The notes beneath the pieces are model-generated. The model was not told where the DNA came from. It worked only from the letters and a program-made list of their open reading frames with translations, and searched no databases. Positions 43,301-52,290 of a stretch of DNA of 64,000 nucleotides are shown piece after piece; the stretch's first letter is position 1, and the number at the start of each line of letters is the position of its first letter. Position numbers and translations under genes: made by a program. Source of the DNA: Closterium sp. NIES-65 (lineage: Eukaryota; Streptophyta; Zygnematophyceae; Desmidiales; Closteriaceae). The DNA lies in NCBI GenBank assembly GCA_948144175.1, contig CANXME010001988.1, positions 434,001 through 498,000 on the forward strand, written 5' to 3'.

Positions 43301-44278
43301 GGGAACCGGCACAAGGAAGTCCGGGGGAGGGGGGAGGGAAGGAGTGCGGTAGGGGAAGAGACGGTAGAAGGGGACTGACTCGTCGAACGTGACGTCCTGG
43401 GAGGACAGAACACGACGAGAGGAGGGGTGGTAAAACTGCCACCCTGGGGCGTCAGTGGGGAAGCCAAGGAAGACACAGGGAGCAGCACGAGGGGACAGCT
43501 TGTCCGCAGACAAGTCGCGGACAAACGCCCGAGATCCCCAGACACGGAACACAGACGCATCGCCAACCTTCCCCGTCCACAGCAAGGCTGGGGACATCGC
43601 TGGCCGAGAGACCCGGGGGTGAAGGTTGAGCTGATGCGCCGCGTACCTCACCGCAAACGGCCACAGAAAATGGGGGGCAGCCGCATGCATCATGGACGTA
43701 CGAGCGACATCCATGACCATGCCAATGCGGCGCTCAGCAATCCCATTTTGCTGTGGTGAGTCCGGAAGCGTGAAGGTCTGGCGGATACCCCGTGCACGAC
43801 AGTAGTCTCGCAGAAGGCGAGAAGAGAACTCTCCGCCTCTGTCAGAGTGCAGACGCAGAACAGGAAAGTCCGAGCCGAAGCTCTTCCTGAGCTGGAGACG
43901 AGCCTCGCGGATCCAGTCGATCAGCACCTCAGTGACCGCACCCTTGCTGCGCAAGGGAAGGACTGTGGTGTAACGCGAGTAGTCGTCAACCACCAACAGG
44001 AAGTAGCGCTCGTAACCCTGCCCACGGACTGGGGCTGGGCCCCACACATCCATGTGAAGCGTCTGCAGGGGAGCCTCTGTCGGGGGGAAGTGGGAGGAGT
44101 GAGGAGTAGCCCGGAGACACAGGGGACACAGGAAGGTCCTGGCCCGGAGGGGAGAGGAGGGAGAGACTGGGGAAGACCAGAGACAAGGACACGGGAAGCC
44201 ATGCTCCGAAGACGGGGCAAGGAGGGGTGGCCAAGACGGTGGTGCCACAGGAGAGTCTCGTGAGACAGGAGGCGACAA
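40379..44278 (-). CDS. copia integrase-RT-RNase H part of C7
   Basis: About 1,300 residues. Integrase has LHMDVWGPAPV, RLHSDRGGEFSS and NGIAERRIGM, followed by DLSADKLSPRAAPC. A Gly/Ala/Glu/Pro repeat linker precedes RT (GMWIFRVKRPPG, then ILVYVDDLVF) and RNase H (GHADASWADD, DNKAMLALC, EANTADVFTKAL). The order is the copia order. A fossil frame. Confidence 0.85.
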   Translation of the reverse strand: MSPPVSRDSPVAPPSWPPLLAPSSEHGFPCPCLWSSPVSPSSPLRARTFLCPLCLRATPHSSHFPPTEAPLQTLHMDVWGPAPVRGQGYERYFLLVVDDYSRYTTVLPLRSKGAVTEVLIDWIREARLQLRKSFGSDFPVLRLHSDRGGEFSSRLLRDYCRARGIRQTFTLPDSPQQNGIAERRIGMVMDVARTSMMHAAAPHFLWPFAVRYAAHQLNLHPRVSRPAMSPALLWTGKVGDASVFRVWGSRAFVRDLSADKLSPRAAPCVFLGFPTDAPGWQFYHPSSRRVLSSQDVTFDESVPFYRLFPYRTPSLPPPPDFLVPVPPPVDPLPPQVPAPSGVSQVDAVDPVEVTGDSGAAAGAEPGGADSGSAVRGGAEPGGATAGGAGPEGATAEGAEPGGAEPGGAVPGGAGSGGAGSGAAEPGGAELGAAEPGGAASGAAEPGVSPAAASRREPLSPQELREWFARRWRRAAESRGAAGAGAGASSTVEGAGAAGPGAAGPAGPPGAGAAEGVRAEPAAVGPAAGGVGGAGAVAEGAGAVPAESGAAARPRPYFVPLLQQVLGLSPPVEGPPPVQSQPLLEPSSPLPAPSPYTGPTGGLAERREPASRPASPVRATRASGRSSRQRPPPVPGTHRMSLRPSTAPLRAPLPSPPESSLPALADPESDSLRAASPTVTRLLATVITDPSFESTAASALVAELVDFAARCRLDYAASLVAESASVCPPSVGGECALGTDVLEDRQEELQCLAAASPHLASVLLAPEGDPDALDIPTPRSYAEAVEGPYSSQWQAAMDAEMASWKSTGTYVDAVPPPGANIVSGMWIFRVKRPPGSPPVFKARYVARGFSQRQGVDYFQTFSPTPKMTTPRVLLHIAAQRDYELHSLDFSTAFLQGSLHEEIWLRRPPGFTGTFPPGTQWSLRRPFYGLRQAPREWHDTLRTTLAALGFAPSTADPSLFLRTDTSLPPFYILVYVDDLVFATADTAGLAYVTSELLKRHTCTDLGELRSYLGLQITRDRARRTITLTQSHMVQQVLQRFGFTYSSPQATPLPTRHSLSALPSDESVESSGPYAELVGCLMYLMTCTRPDLAYPLSILARYVAPGRHRPEHMAAAKRVLRYLCSTSGMGLVLGGRSPVVLTGHADASWADDQATQRTSQGYTFSLGSGSVSWRSTRSSSVLGSSCEAEIYAGAMAAQELRWLTYLLTDLGEPPRSPPVLYVDNKAMLALCREQRLEHRTKHIALRYFLARELQQRGQLRLAYVASEANTADVFTKALAPCDHQRFCTQLGLVPVLPHLLSS

Positions 44279-45936
44279 GAACAGGGGGCAGACTCAGGAC
44301 CTGACCGGGACGCAGCAGCAAGTACCTGACCCGACGCAGCCACCTGACCAGACGCAGGGACAGGAGGAGACTCAACGGTCAGGGTGTAGAGACTCGACCC
44401 CGGCCGACGTGAGAACGTGGCCAGGTGTCGGCCTGTGCGAGCCTCCGTGCAGTGGGTCACCCTCTGACGCGCAGGAGTGAACTGGTGAACACCCCCATCC
44501 TGCAGGTCCGCTCCACTCACCAAGTTCGTAGAGAACGAGGGAAGGTACAGACCCGACAGGGTGCCCGAAGGGGCAGCCGGACACGGGAGGACAGTGGAGA
44601 AGTGAGACAGGACAGGACCCCCAGAGGGGTCAGCAAGGGAGACCGCAACCGGCCTGGCGAGCGGCGAAAGGGTAGTGCGGTCTCGAAAGAAGGAGCGAGA
44701 AGCTCCGGAGTCAAGTGTGAAAGTGAGGGAGGACGAGGACGACTCAGTACCTGAGAGCGCAGTCTCACCAGTACCTGAGAGCGCAGACGCACTGGCACCT
44801 AGAGCAGCAGCCTCACAAGCACCTAGCGCAGCAGTACCAATGCCCGGGTCGGGCTGAAAACACCGGTAACCCTCATTCTCCTCACTATAATCCACAACAT
44901 ACATAGCAGTAAGGATAGCATCAAAATCAAGATCAAAGATCGCTACACCAGCCCTGAGAAGCTCATCCCAGCGAGGGATCTCACTAGCCCCAGGGAACTG
45001 CTGACGCCAAGCGTCCGTCAGGCGGCCAAAGCAGCGCTGGGTGGCGTGGGCACCCCCACACTGCTCACCCGCGCGGTCGCCGGAACGAAGAACGTAGGTG
45101 CAGGGACCAGTACCCCCACCCCTCTGACGCCCAGCGTACCACTCACGAAGCTGCTGAGGCGAAGGGATGTCCCGCGAGCGCTGCTGCTGCTGCCGGTGCG
45201 AGCGCTGGCCACCACCACCGCCGCTACGCTGCTGGGTACCACCCCGACCAGCTCCACCTCCTCCACCACTACTGCCTCCTCTGCTGCCGCCTCCACTGCC
45301 TCCACCTCCGCCGCCTCCACCTCCGCCGCTGCCTCCACCACCACCGCTGGCACCACCACCACCGTCTCCGCCGCTGCTGCCGCCACCACCACCACCACCC
45401 CCGCCACTAGCCCCGCCGCCACCCCCACTCCCTCCGCCGCCACCGCCGCCACCGCCACCGCCCCCTCCAGCTCCACCCGCGCCCTTGCCCCCCTTGCCCT
45501 TGCTGGAGCGACGTCTCCCACTAGGGGCAGACGCCGCGCCGACCGACTCAAGACCAAGCAGGTCGGCAGCAGCAGCAGAGGCAACAGAGGGCAGCAAGGG
45601 GGAAGGAGAGCACCCCTCAAAGATGGGGGTGCGAGGGTCACCACGAGAAGCACCTACAGCGACTATGCTCTTCTCCGCTGCAAGGAGGGCCTTCTCGAGG
45701 AGGTCGACGGTGAGAGTGGTGGGACAGACCGCGAGAAAGTGGTCCCTGACGACGCGAAGGGAGTCAGGGAGGCGTGCGACTACGTAGTAGAGAGCGATGT
45801 ACATGGGGGGGGGGTTCTTAGCGCAGAACTCAGCAGGAAGGGCGGCGCGGTAGCGAGTGTCACTAGTGCGGAGGTGCGTAATGAGGTCAGCGACAGTGGG
45901 AAAGGCAGAGAGGTCAGGAAAGAGGTAGGGAAGCAT
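43921..45936 (-). CDS. copia gag-protease part of C7
   Basis: Gag helices (MLPYLFPDLSAFPTVADL) are followed by a long glycine tract (45240-45490), the Cys/His motif (EQCGGAHATQRCF), the protease (TFTLDSGASRSFF) and the start of integrase (WHHRLGHPSLPRL). The start shown is only the first ATG of the frame. A fossil frame. Confidence 0.78.
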   Translation of the reverse strand: MLPYLFPDLSAFPTVADLITHLRTSDTRYRAALPAEFCAKNPPPMYIALYYVVARLPDSLRVVRDHFLAVCPTTLTVDLLEKALLAAEKSIVAVGASRGDPRTPIFEGCSPSPLLPSVASAAAADLLGLESVGAASAPSGRRRSSKGKGGKGAGGAGGGGGGGGGGGGGSGGGGGASGGGGGGGGGSSGGDGGGGASGGGGGSGGGGGGGGGGSGGGSRGGSSGGGGGAGRGGTQQRSGGGGGQRSHRQQQQRSRDIPSPQQLREWYAGRQRGGGTGPCTYVLRSGDRAGEQCGGAHATQRCFGRLTDAWRQQFPGASEIPRWDELLRAGVAIFDLDFDAILTAMYVVDYSEENEGYRCFQPDPGIGTAALGACEAAALGASASALSGTGETALSGTESSSSSLTFTLDSGASRSFFRDRTTLSPLARPVAVSLADPSGGPVLSHFSTVLPCPAAPSGTLSGLYLPSFSTNLVSGADLQDGGVHQFTPARQRVTHCTEARTGRHLATFSRRPGSSLYTLTVESPPVPASGQVAASGQVLAAASRSGPESAPCSCRLLSHETLLWHHRLGHPSLPRLRSMASRVLVSGLPQSLPPLPSGPGPSCVPCVSGLLLTPPTSPRQRLPCRRFTWMCGAQPQSVGRVTSATSCWWLTTTRVTPQSFPCAARVRSLRC

Positions 45937-46228
45937 GAGACGGCTCAGTGCAGCAGTGGCAGGGGAGGAGTAGCGCGCAACTGGATGTACTGCTGGAGCA
46001 GGGGTTTCTTCGGCTGCTGAGGGTGCTGGTGCTGCCGGTCCCGGAGGTGCTCGTACAGAAGGTACTGGAGCTGCTGGGCCGGCAGGTGCGTCTGGAGCTG
46101 GAGCTGCTGCGGGTGTTGGCGCCGAGGCTACTTCTGTCGGTCCTGGTGGCGGTGCTGCTCGAGTTACTGGAGCTGGAGGTGCTGCTGGCGCAAGTGCTGC
46201 CGCTGGGGGTGCTGGTGCTGTCCCTGCT

Positions 46229-48511
46229 GTGTCTGGAGTCGCCGCGCAGCCTCGGCCGTACTTCGTTCCGCTCCTTCAGCAGGTTCTTGGTCTCCCGCCT
46301 TCTACTGGTCCTCCTCCTCCCTTAGAGTGTCTACAGCCTGTCCCGTCACAGTTTCGGTTACAGCCGGCCTCCTCGCTGCCTGCTCCTTCTCCCTACACTG
46401 GTCCTACTGGAGGTCTTGCTGAGCGTCGTGAGCCTGCGTCTCGCCCTATGTCGCCTGTCCGTCCTGCTCGCGCTAGTGGTCGTAGTTCGCGTGAGCGTCC
46501 TCCTCCTTTCCCAGGCACGCACTGGATGTCTCTGCGTCCGTCCACTGCTCCTCTGCGTGCCCGGTTGCCTTCTCCTCCGGAGTCCTCTCTTCCTGCTCTT
46601 GCCGACCCTGAGTCGGACTCTTTTCGTGCTGCCAGTCCTACTGTCACGCGTCTCCTTGCTACTGTCGTCACTGACCCTTCTTTTGAGTCCACTGCTGCGT
46701 CTGCCCTAGTTGCTGAGCTCGTCGACTTTGCTGCTCGCTGTCGTCTAGACTACGCTGCTAGTCTTGTCGCTGAGTCTGAGTCTGTCTGTCCTCCGTCCGT
46801 CGGGGGTGAGTGTGCCCTTGGCACGGACGTCCTTGAGGACAGGCAGGAAGAGTTCCAGTGTCTGGCTGCTGCTTCACCTAATCTCGTGTCGGTACTGATT
46901 ACCCCTGAGGGAGACCCGGATGCACTTGACATCCCGACTCCGCGCTCTTACGCGGAGGCGATAGAGGGTCCCTACTCCTCTCAGTGGCAGGCAGCTATGG
47001 ACGCAGAGATGGCTTCCTGGAAGTCCACAGGCACCTACGTTGACGAGGTTCCCCCACCTGGGGCGAACATCGTCAGTGGCATGTGGATTTTCAGGGTGAA
47101 GCGGCCGCCGGGTTCTCCGCCTGTCTTCAAGGCGCGGTACGTGGCTCGTTGCTTCAGTCAGCGGCAGGGAGTTGACTACTTTCAGACTTTCACTCCCACC
47201 CCGAAGATGACCACTCTTCGGGTGCTGCTGCACATAGCCGCTCAGCGCGACTACGAGCTTCACTCTCTTGACTTCAGCACTGCTTTCTTGGAGGGTAGCC
47301 TGCACGAGGAGATCTGGCTGCGCCGCCCACTTGGCTTCACTGGGACTTTTCCTCCTGGCACCCAGTGGAGCCTCCGGTGGCCAGTCTACGGTCTCCGCCA
47401 GGCACCGCGTGAGTGGCACGACACACTGAGGACTACGCTTGCGGCTCTTGGGTTTGCTCCCTCTACTGCTGACCCGTCGCTGTTTCTGCGCACCGACACT
47501 TCTTTGCCGCCGTTCTACATCCTCGTGTACGTCGACGACTTGGTCTTTGCCACAGCTGACACTGCTGGACTCGTTCACGTGAAGTCCGAGCTGCAGAAGA
47601 GACACACGTGCACATACCTGGGTGAACTGCGCAGCTACCTTGGCTTGCAGATCACCCGGGACAGAGCACAGCGCACCATTACCCTGACTCAGTCACACAT
47701 GGTGCAGCAGGTCCTTCAGCGCTTCGGCTTCACGTACTCCTCGCCTCAGGCCACTCCTCTGCCTTCTCGTCACTCGCTCTCAGCTCTGCCTTCGGATGAG
47801 TCCGTAGAGTCGAGTGGCCCGTACCCAGAGCTTGTTGGCTGCCTCATGTACCTGATGACCTGCACTCGACCTGACCTTGCATACCCTCTTAGCATTCTCG
47901 CACGCTATGTTGCTCCTGGGAGACACAGACCGGAGCACATGGCTACAGCGAAGAGGGTGTTGCGCTACGTGTGCAGTACGTCGGGCATGGGGCTTGTGCT
48001 TGGAGGGCGGAGTCCAGTGGTCCTCACTGGGCACGCAGACGCTTCTTGGGCGGACGACCAGGCTACGCAGCGGTCGTCACAGGGTTACACCTTCAGCCTT
48101 GGTTTCGGCTCTGTTTCGTGGCGGGCTACTCGCTCGTCTTCTGTTTTTGGCTCCAGTTGTGAGGTTGAGATCTACGCCTGGGCCATGGCTGCACAGGAGC
48201 TTCGCTGGCTCACCTACCTGCTGACTGACTTTGGAGAGGTGCCTCGTTCTCCTCCAGTGCTGTACGTAGACAACAAGGCCATGCTAGCCTTGTGTCGAGA
48301 GCAGAGACTGGAGCACAGAACGAAGCACATTGCTCTTCGCTACTTCCTTGCTCGTGAGCTGCAGCAGCGTGGTCAGCTGCGTCTTGCGTACGTGGCCTCT
48401 GAGGCCAACACTGCTGATATCTTCACCAAGGCACTTGCGCCTTGTGATCATCAGCGCTTCTGTACTCAGCTTGGTCTTGTGCCTGTCTTGCCTCACTTGC
48501 TCACCTCTTGA
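46229..48511 (+). CDS. copia RT-RNase H part of C8
   Basis: About 760 residues from the linker to the end of the polyprotein. RT shows GMWIFRVKRPPG and ILVYVDDLVF, and RNase H shows GHADASWADD, DNKAMLALC and EANTADIFTKAL. This is the right half of the element split by C7. A fossil frame. Confidence 0.83.
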   Translation: MSGVAAQPRPYFVPLLQQVLGLPPSTGPPPPLECLQPVPSQFRLQPASSLPAPSPYTGPTGGLAERREPASRPMSPVRPARASGRSSRERPPPFPGTHWMSLRPSTAPLRARLPSPPESSLPALADPESDSFRAASPTVTRLLATVVTDPSFESTAASALVAELVDFAARCRLDYAASLVAESESVCPPSVGGECALGTDVLEDRQEEFQCLAAASPNLVSVLITPEGDPDALDIPTPRSYAEAIEGPYSSQWQAAMDAEMASWKSTGTYVDEVPPPGANIVSGMWIFRVKRPPGSPPVFKARYVARCFSQRQGVDYFQTFTPTPKMTTLRVLLHIAAQRDYELHSLDFSTAFLEGSLHEEIWLRRPLGFTGTFPPGTQWSLRWPVYGLRQAPREWHDTLRTTLAALGFAPSTADPSLFLRTDTSLPPFYILVYVDDLVFATADTAGLVHVKSELQKRHTCTYLGELRSYLGLQITRDRAQRTITLTQSHMVQQVLQRFGFTYSSPQATPLPSRHSLSALPSDESVESSGPYPELVGCLMYLMTCTRPDLAYPLSILARYVAPGRHRPEHMATAKRVLRYVCSTSGMGLVLGGRSPVVLTGHADASWADDQATQRSSQGYTFSLGFGSVSWRATRSSSVFGSSCEVEIYAWAMAAQELRWLTYLLTDFGEVPRSPPVLYVDNKAMLALCREQRLEHRTKHIALRYFLARELQQRGQLRLAYVASEANTADIFTKALAPCDHQRFCTQLGLVPVLPHLLTS

Positions 48512-48725
48512 CCTTGCTTGTACTGTTACATATATATACACCTGCTCTTGCTTGTCTAGCTTTCTATATATATATATGTACTCCTGCATGTGAGCTGGCC
48601 TTGTGGCCTTGAACTTGTGCTCGGAATGTGTGGTGACTTTGTGATCCACCCTGAGCTTGCTTTGCTTTGCTTTGCATGACTGGTCTTGTGACCGCTTGTT
48701 CTCCCCCACTTTGCCTATGGGGGTG

Positions 48726-48858
48726 TGTCAGAACATTATAGCTTATGCTTTTGTGTAGGCTGTAGTGGGGTAGCCCATATGGGGTACAACCCAATTAGGG
48801 TTAGTACTTGTACCCAACTGTTTCATAGTTCATTCATTCTCGTTTCAACTTTCTTACA
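48726..48858 (+). repeat. 3' LTR of C6+C8
   Basis: 133 bp, nearly identical to the C4 LTR at 31590-31722. It abuts an inverted LTR on its right, exactly as in copy A. Confidence 0.85.
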
Positions 48859-48978
48859 GAAATGAGGAATGAATGAACTAGCAAGCAGGTGGGTACAAGT
48901 AGGAAAACCTAAAAGTGTTGTACCCCATATTGTCTACCCCACTACAGCCTACACAGACTATAGCATATGAGTTTGACA
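48859..48978 (-). repeat. C2-type 5' LTR, copy B
   Basis: 120 bp, nearly identical to 31723-31842, inverted relative to the preceding LTR and followed by the same attccagcag flank. Confidence 0.8.
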
Positions 48979-49245
48979 ATTCCAGCAGTTCGATGTGTAA
49001 GTTTTGCCCCTGTGCACCGACAGAGTATCGACCCCGCACGATTCTGATTTTTGACGCTCAAATTTACGATTCGGTTGAAGTTGCAAGGAGGAGATGTACA
49101 GTTTTGTGCTTTTACAACATATATGTCTATTTGTCATTTTATAAGCGCATGCGCTTATAAATTCTACTCAATTATAAGCGCACCCCCCTAAAAAAACATG
49201 TTTTATTTTAAGCGCAGGTGCGCTTATATCCGGGGTATTACGGTA
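48979..49245. mobile_element. M1 right half, copy B
   Basis: Nearly identical to 31843-32107. Its inverted end reads TACCGTAATACCCCGG on the minus strand. No left half accompanies this copy, which shows that it came with the block duplication. Confidence 0.72.
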
Positions 49246-49330
49246 GGTTATACTGAAATTTCAGTGGAAAATTGAAGCATGTGCTGAATTTTCAGGGAAA
49301 ACGAAAATCATAGCTACAAATCAGGGTAAT

Positions 49331-49607
49331 TGTTATGAGTTGTAAAAGAGAGTGCGTAGGTAAACGAATAACGAGACTGTGACTGAATGAACTGAGAATA
49401 CAATGAATGCAAAGACTAATGTAGGGCTAGCCTAGCTAGGAGGAAACCTCGGACGAGCGAGGTTGGGTGCAGGTTTGGCGATGGAAATGCCGAAGGCGAC
49501 GCGAGGAGCCTCGGCAGCGTTGAAATCGGCCGAACGTGCGAACTCCGAAAATCGGGTTGTACGCGAAGCAGTCAACCCCGATAAGGAATTCGGGAAAATT
49601 CCTTACA
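49331..49607 (-). repeat. 3' LTR of G1
   Basis: 277 bp reading TGTAAGG to CATAACA on the minus strand. A purine-rich tract (aaaggggggggtgg on minus) borders its inner side, and gtaat borders its outer side. Confidence 0.88.
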
Positions 49608-49821
49608 CCACCCCCCCCTTTAAGAAAGGCGGTCAATATCCGAAACACGCCTTCGCGCTAGGTAAGCACCAACAAGTGGCGAGGCGTCGAGCGAAGCGGA
49701 TGGCACCCACGTGTCGTCCTCACTGGTGCGGTCAGTCCAGCGAATTAAGAAATCCACGTGTCGGCCAGCTGCGTCAAGGCGGACCCAATGAGCGAGGATT
49801 TTCGAAGGGTCAAGGGTCGGC

Positions 49822-49965
49822 TGTGAAAATCAGGAGTGGGAAGTTTAAAATGAAGAAGAGAAGCGGGTTCACTAGAAAGCAGCAGGATACATATAGGAAA
49901 CCCTAAGGGGTTGTACTCGCTATAGAGTACCCCACTGCAGGCTAGAGAACAATAACATTCTGACA
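49822..49965 (-). repeat. 3' LTR of N1
   Basis: 144 bp, TGTCAGAATG to TTTTCACA on the minus strand, with TCGGC on the outer side. Confidence 0.85.
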
Positions 49966-51119
49966 CACCCCCATAGCCAAAGTGGGGTGTAGTCAGCAGA
50001 GCAAGCAAAGCAGTACAAGCTCAGGGTGGATCACAATGTCACCACACATTCTGAGCACAAGTGTTAGAAGCAACAGTTTAAAGTTCACAATTATGAGCAA
50101 AGCTAGTGGTAGTCACAGCGGGCAAGTGAGGAGGAGGAGGGACTGTGAGAGGAGAGAAGATGGGAGACAACGGCTGAGGCTGCAGACACACGGGAAACAG
50201 GAGTCACACTGGCACAGCGGCTAACGGAACAATGCTCCGGATTATTGGAGTAACTGGCTCCGCGGCTAAAAGTAGCGGCAGACGAGCAACGGACCCACGG
50301 GCGACTGGCACAGCTGGCTGCGACTGGGCTACCGGAGCAATTCCCCGGACTACAGGTGCTGCTGGCGATACGACGACAACCTCCGTTCAACCTCCCCAAA
50401 CAGTCCCACTCCCCCTGACACACACCCCCTGCTTCACCCATAGGTCCACTCCCCCTTCACCCCCCTTAGTACCACTCCGACGGCTCCAACAGGTCCACCC
50501 CCCTCAGCGGCAGCTGCAGCACTGGGAGACGGAGGAGGAGGAGGAGCAGGGGACGGCACACAGAAGCTGCACCCCCATACCCCCCACCCCCAAACCCTAA
50601 TCCAGGAGAACGGGCAGCAGCAGGGGTGGGGCGCCATCAGAGGCATGGGGGACAGCGGGCAGCGCAGGGGCAGCGAAGAACGGGCCGCCCACGGGCCTGG
50701 CACAGCCGCCCGAACCGCGCGCAGGCGGCCCGAGCCGCGCGCGGGCCTGGCGCAGCTCGTACGGGCCGCGCGCGGGCCTGGCGCAGCCCGTACGGGCCGC
50801 GCGCATGCCACGACGGGCGACGGGGGGCGACGCGCGGGTCCCCGTCGCCCGTCGCAGCGCCTCCCGGGAGCGACGCGCTGCGTGACGGGGCAGAAACCCG
50901 CCGCGCGCCTCGGGGCGCACGGTAGGCAGAGAACCGCCGCACGCCTTGGGGCGCACGGCGGGCAGAAAACCGCCGCACGCTCCGAGCGCGCGGCGGGATA
51001 AAAAATCCGTTGCGCGCCACGGGGCGTGCAACACAGAGAGTAGCAGTAGCAGCGGAAGCAGTGAGGTGGTGAGCCCACCTACAGGATCGACCCAAGGGGA
51101 TCGACCTGCTCTGATAGCA

Positions 51120-51263
51120 TGTGATAATCAGGAGTGGGAAGTTTAGAATGAAGAAGAGAAGCGGGTTCAATAGAAAGCAGCAGGATACATATAGGAAATC
51201 CTAAGGGGTTGTACTCGCTATAGAGTACACCACTGCAGGCTAGAGAACCATAACATTCTGACA
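51120..51263 (-). repeat. 5' LTR of N1
   Basis: 144 bp, TGTCAGAATG to TTATCACA on the minus strand, followed inward by the primer-binding site (51108-51119) and outward by TCGGC. Confidence 0.85.
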
Positions 51264-51269
51264 TCGGCT

Positions 51270-52245
51270 CCGGGACAGGTCGTGCTATCGGGGCGGCGTG
51301 CTGACGTGCGATGTCGGTCGTTGCTGGCACGAACTTTCGAAGAAGGCTGACGTGGAAGGCGTCATGAATGCACAAGTCGTCGGGTAGCAACAGCTTCGCG
51401 GTGACAGGTGTCACCATCTTGAGAATCTTGAACGGCCCGCAAAATCGTGGCCGTAGTTTCGATGGACCGGGCAGGTGCAGGTTCTTCGTGTCAAGTAGCA
51501 CTAGTTGCCCAGTTGTCAAGACGAGTTCCCGTCGGAGAAGGTCGGTGTATTTGCGGGAAGTAACATTCGCCTTGCGAATTGCGTCTGCGGATTTTTCTCG
51601 GACTTCCTGAAGTTCCGTCACGAAAGTCTGTGACCTCGGGGCCGGATTGTCGAGAGTAGTTGCCGTAGGAACTGTCGGGTCCATCCCGTAATTCAGGAAA
51701 AATGGGGAGTGATTAGTCGTGCTGGACGGTGCGTTGTTGAAAGCGAATTCCAACATCGCGAGCGAGTCTTCCCAGCGGGTAGGGTTGGGGCAGTTTGTCC
51801 TGATCAGCTGCTCCATGGTCTGATTGGTCCGCTCGGTTTGACCGTCCGTCCGTGGGTGATATACCGATGAGAACTGTAGCTTCGTGCCGTACTGCGCCAA
51901 CGTCTCCTTCCAGAACTTGGATGTGAACTTCGGGTCTCGGTCGCTGATGATCGTTGAAGGGATGCCGTGCAGTCGCACGACCGTTGAGATGAAGAGGCGC
52001 GCAATTTCTTCGGCTGTGATTGTCGTTCGGCATGGTGCGAAGTGGGCCATTTTCGTGAAGCGATCGACGACGACGAGAATAGCGTCGTTGCCGGATGGCC
52101 CAGCTGGCATCCCCGTTACAAAGTCCATCGTCACTTGCTGCCACGGTCGTTCGGGTGGCTCGAGGGGTTGCAGCAGCCCAGCTGGTCGCTGACGTGTCGA
52201 TTTCATTGCTTGGCACACCTTGCATGAGGACACATAGCGCTGCAC
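51270..52245 (-). CDS. gypsy integrase of G1
   Basis: The core has the catalytic Asp in VTMDFVTGMPAG, the second in ISDRDPKFTSKFW and the Glu block in HPRTDGQTERTNQTMEQ. The zinc-binding part (C-x-x-C in SSCKVCQAM) straddles its start. A C-terminal basic domain (TKNLHLPGPSKLRPRF) closes it. Its left end meets the N1 insertion. A fossil frame. Confidence 0.85.
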
Positions 52246-52290
52246 GTCGTTAGATGAATCAGGCCAGTAATATTGACGGTGCAGTAGTTT

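Larger units (their letters stand above)
40035..45980 (-). mobile_element. C7: Ty1/copia inserted in C6+C8
   Basis: A minus-strand copia with a 3' LTR (40035-40171), 3' untranslated region, RNase H, RT, linker, integrase, protease and much of gag. CTGGA flanks both sides. No 5' LTR or leader is seen on the right. The polyprotein parts are among the best kept in the window, with only one or two breaks. Confidence 0.85.
35940..48858 (+). mobile_element. C6+C8: one plus-strand Ty1/copia split by C7
   Basis: The left part (35940-40034) holds the leader, gag (from 36653), protease, integrase and the start of the linker. The right part (45981-48858) holds the rest of the linker, RT, RNase H, the 3' untranslated region and a 3' LTR. 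Both parts carry CTGGA at the break (40030-40034 and 45981-45985), the target duplication of C7. The linker sequence continues across the gap when compared with C10. No 5' LTR is found. Broken in about three places besides the C7 insertion. Confidence 0.82.
49822..51263 (-). mobile_element. N1: non-autonomous LTR element (LARD/TRIM-like) in G1
   Basis: Two 144-bp LTRs (49822-49965 and 51120-51263) flank a 1.15-kb interior. TCGGC lies on both sides (49817-49821 and 51264-51268). On the minus strand a tRNA-Met-type primer site TGCTATCAGAGC follows the 5' LTR directly, and a G-rich tract precedes the 3' LTR. The LTRs differ at about 6 of 144 sites. The interior is GC-rich with small tandem repeats (50690-50990) and no retroviral domain. 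Its tail (about 49970-50060) is clearly related to the copia 3' untranslated region, so this copia family is its likely helper. Confidence 0.85.
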
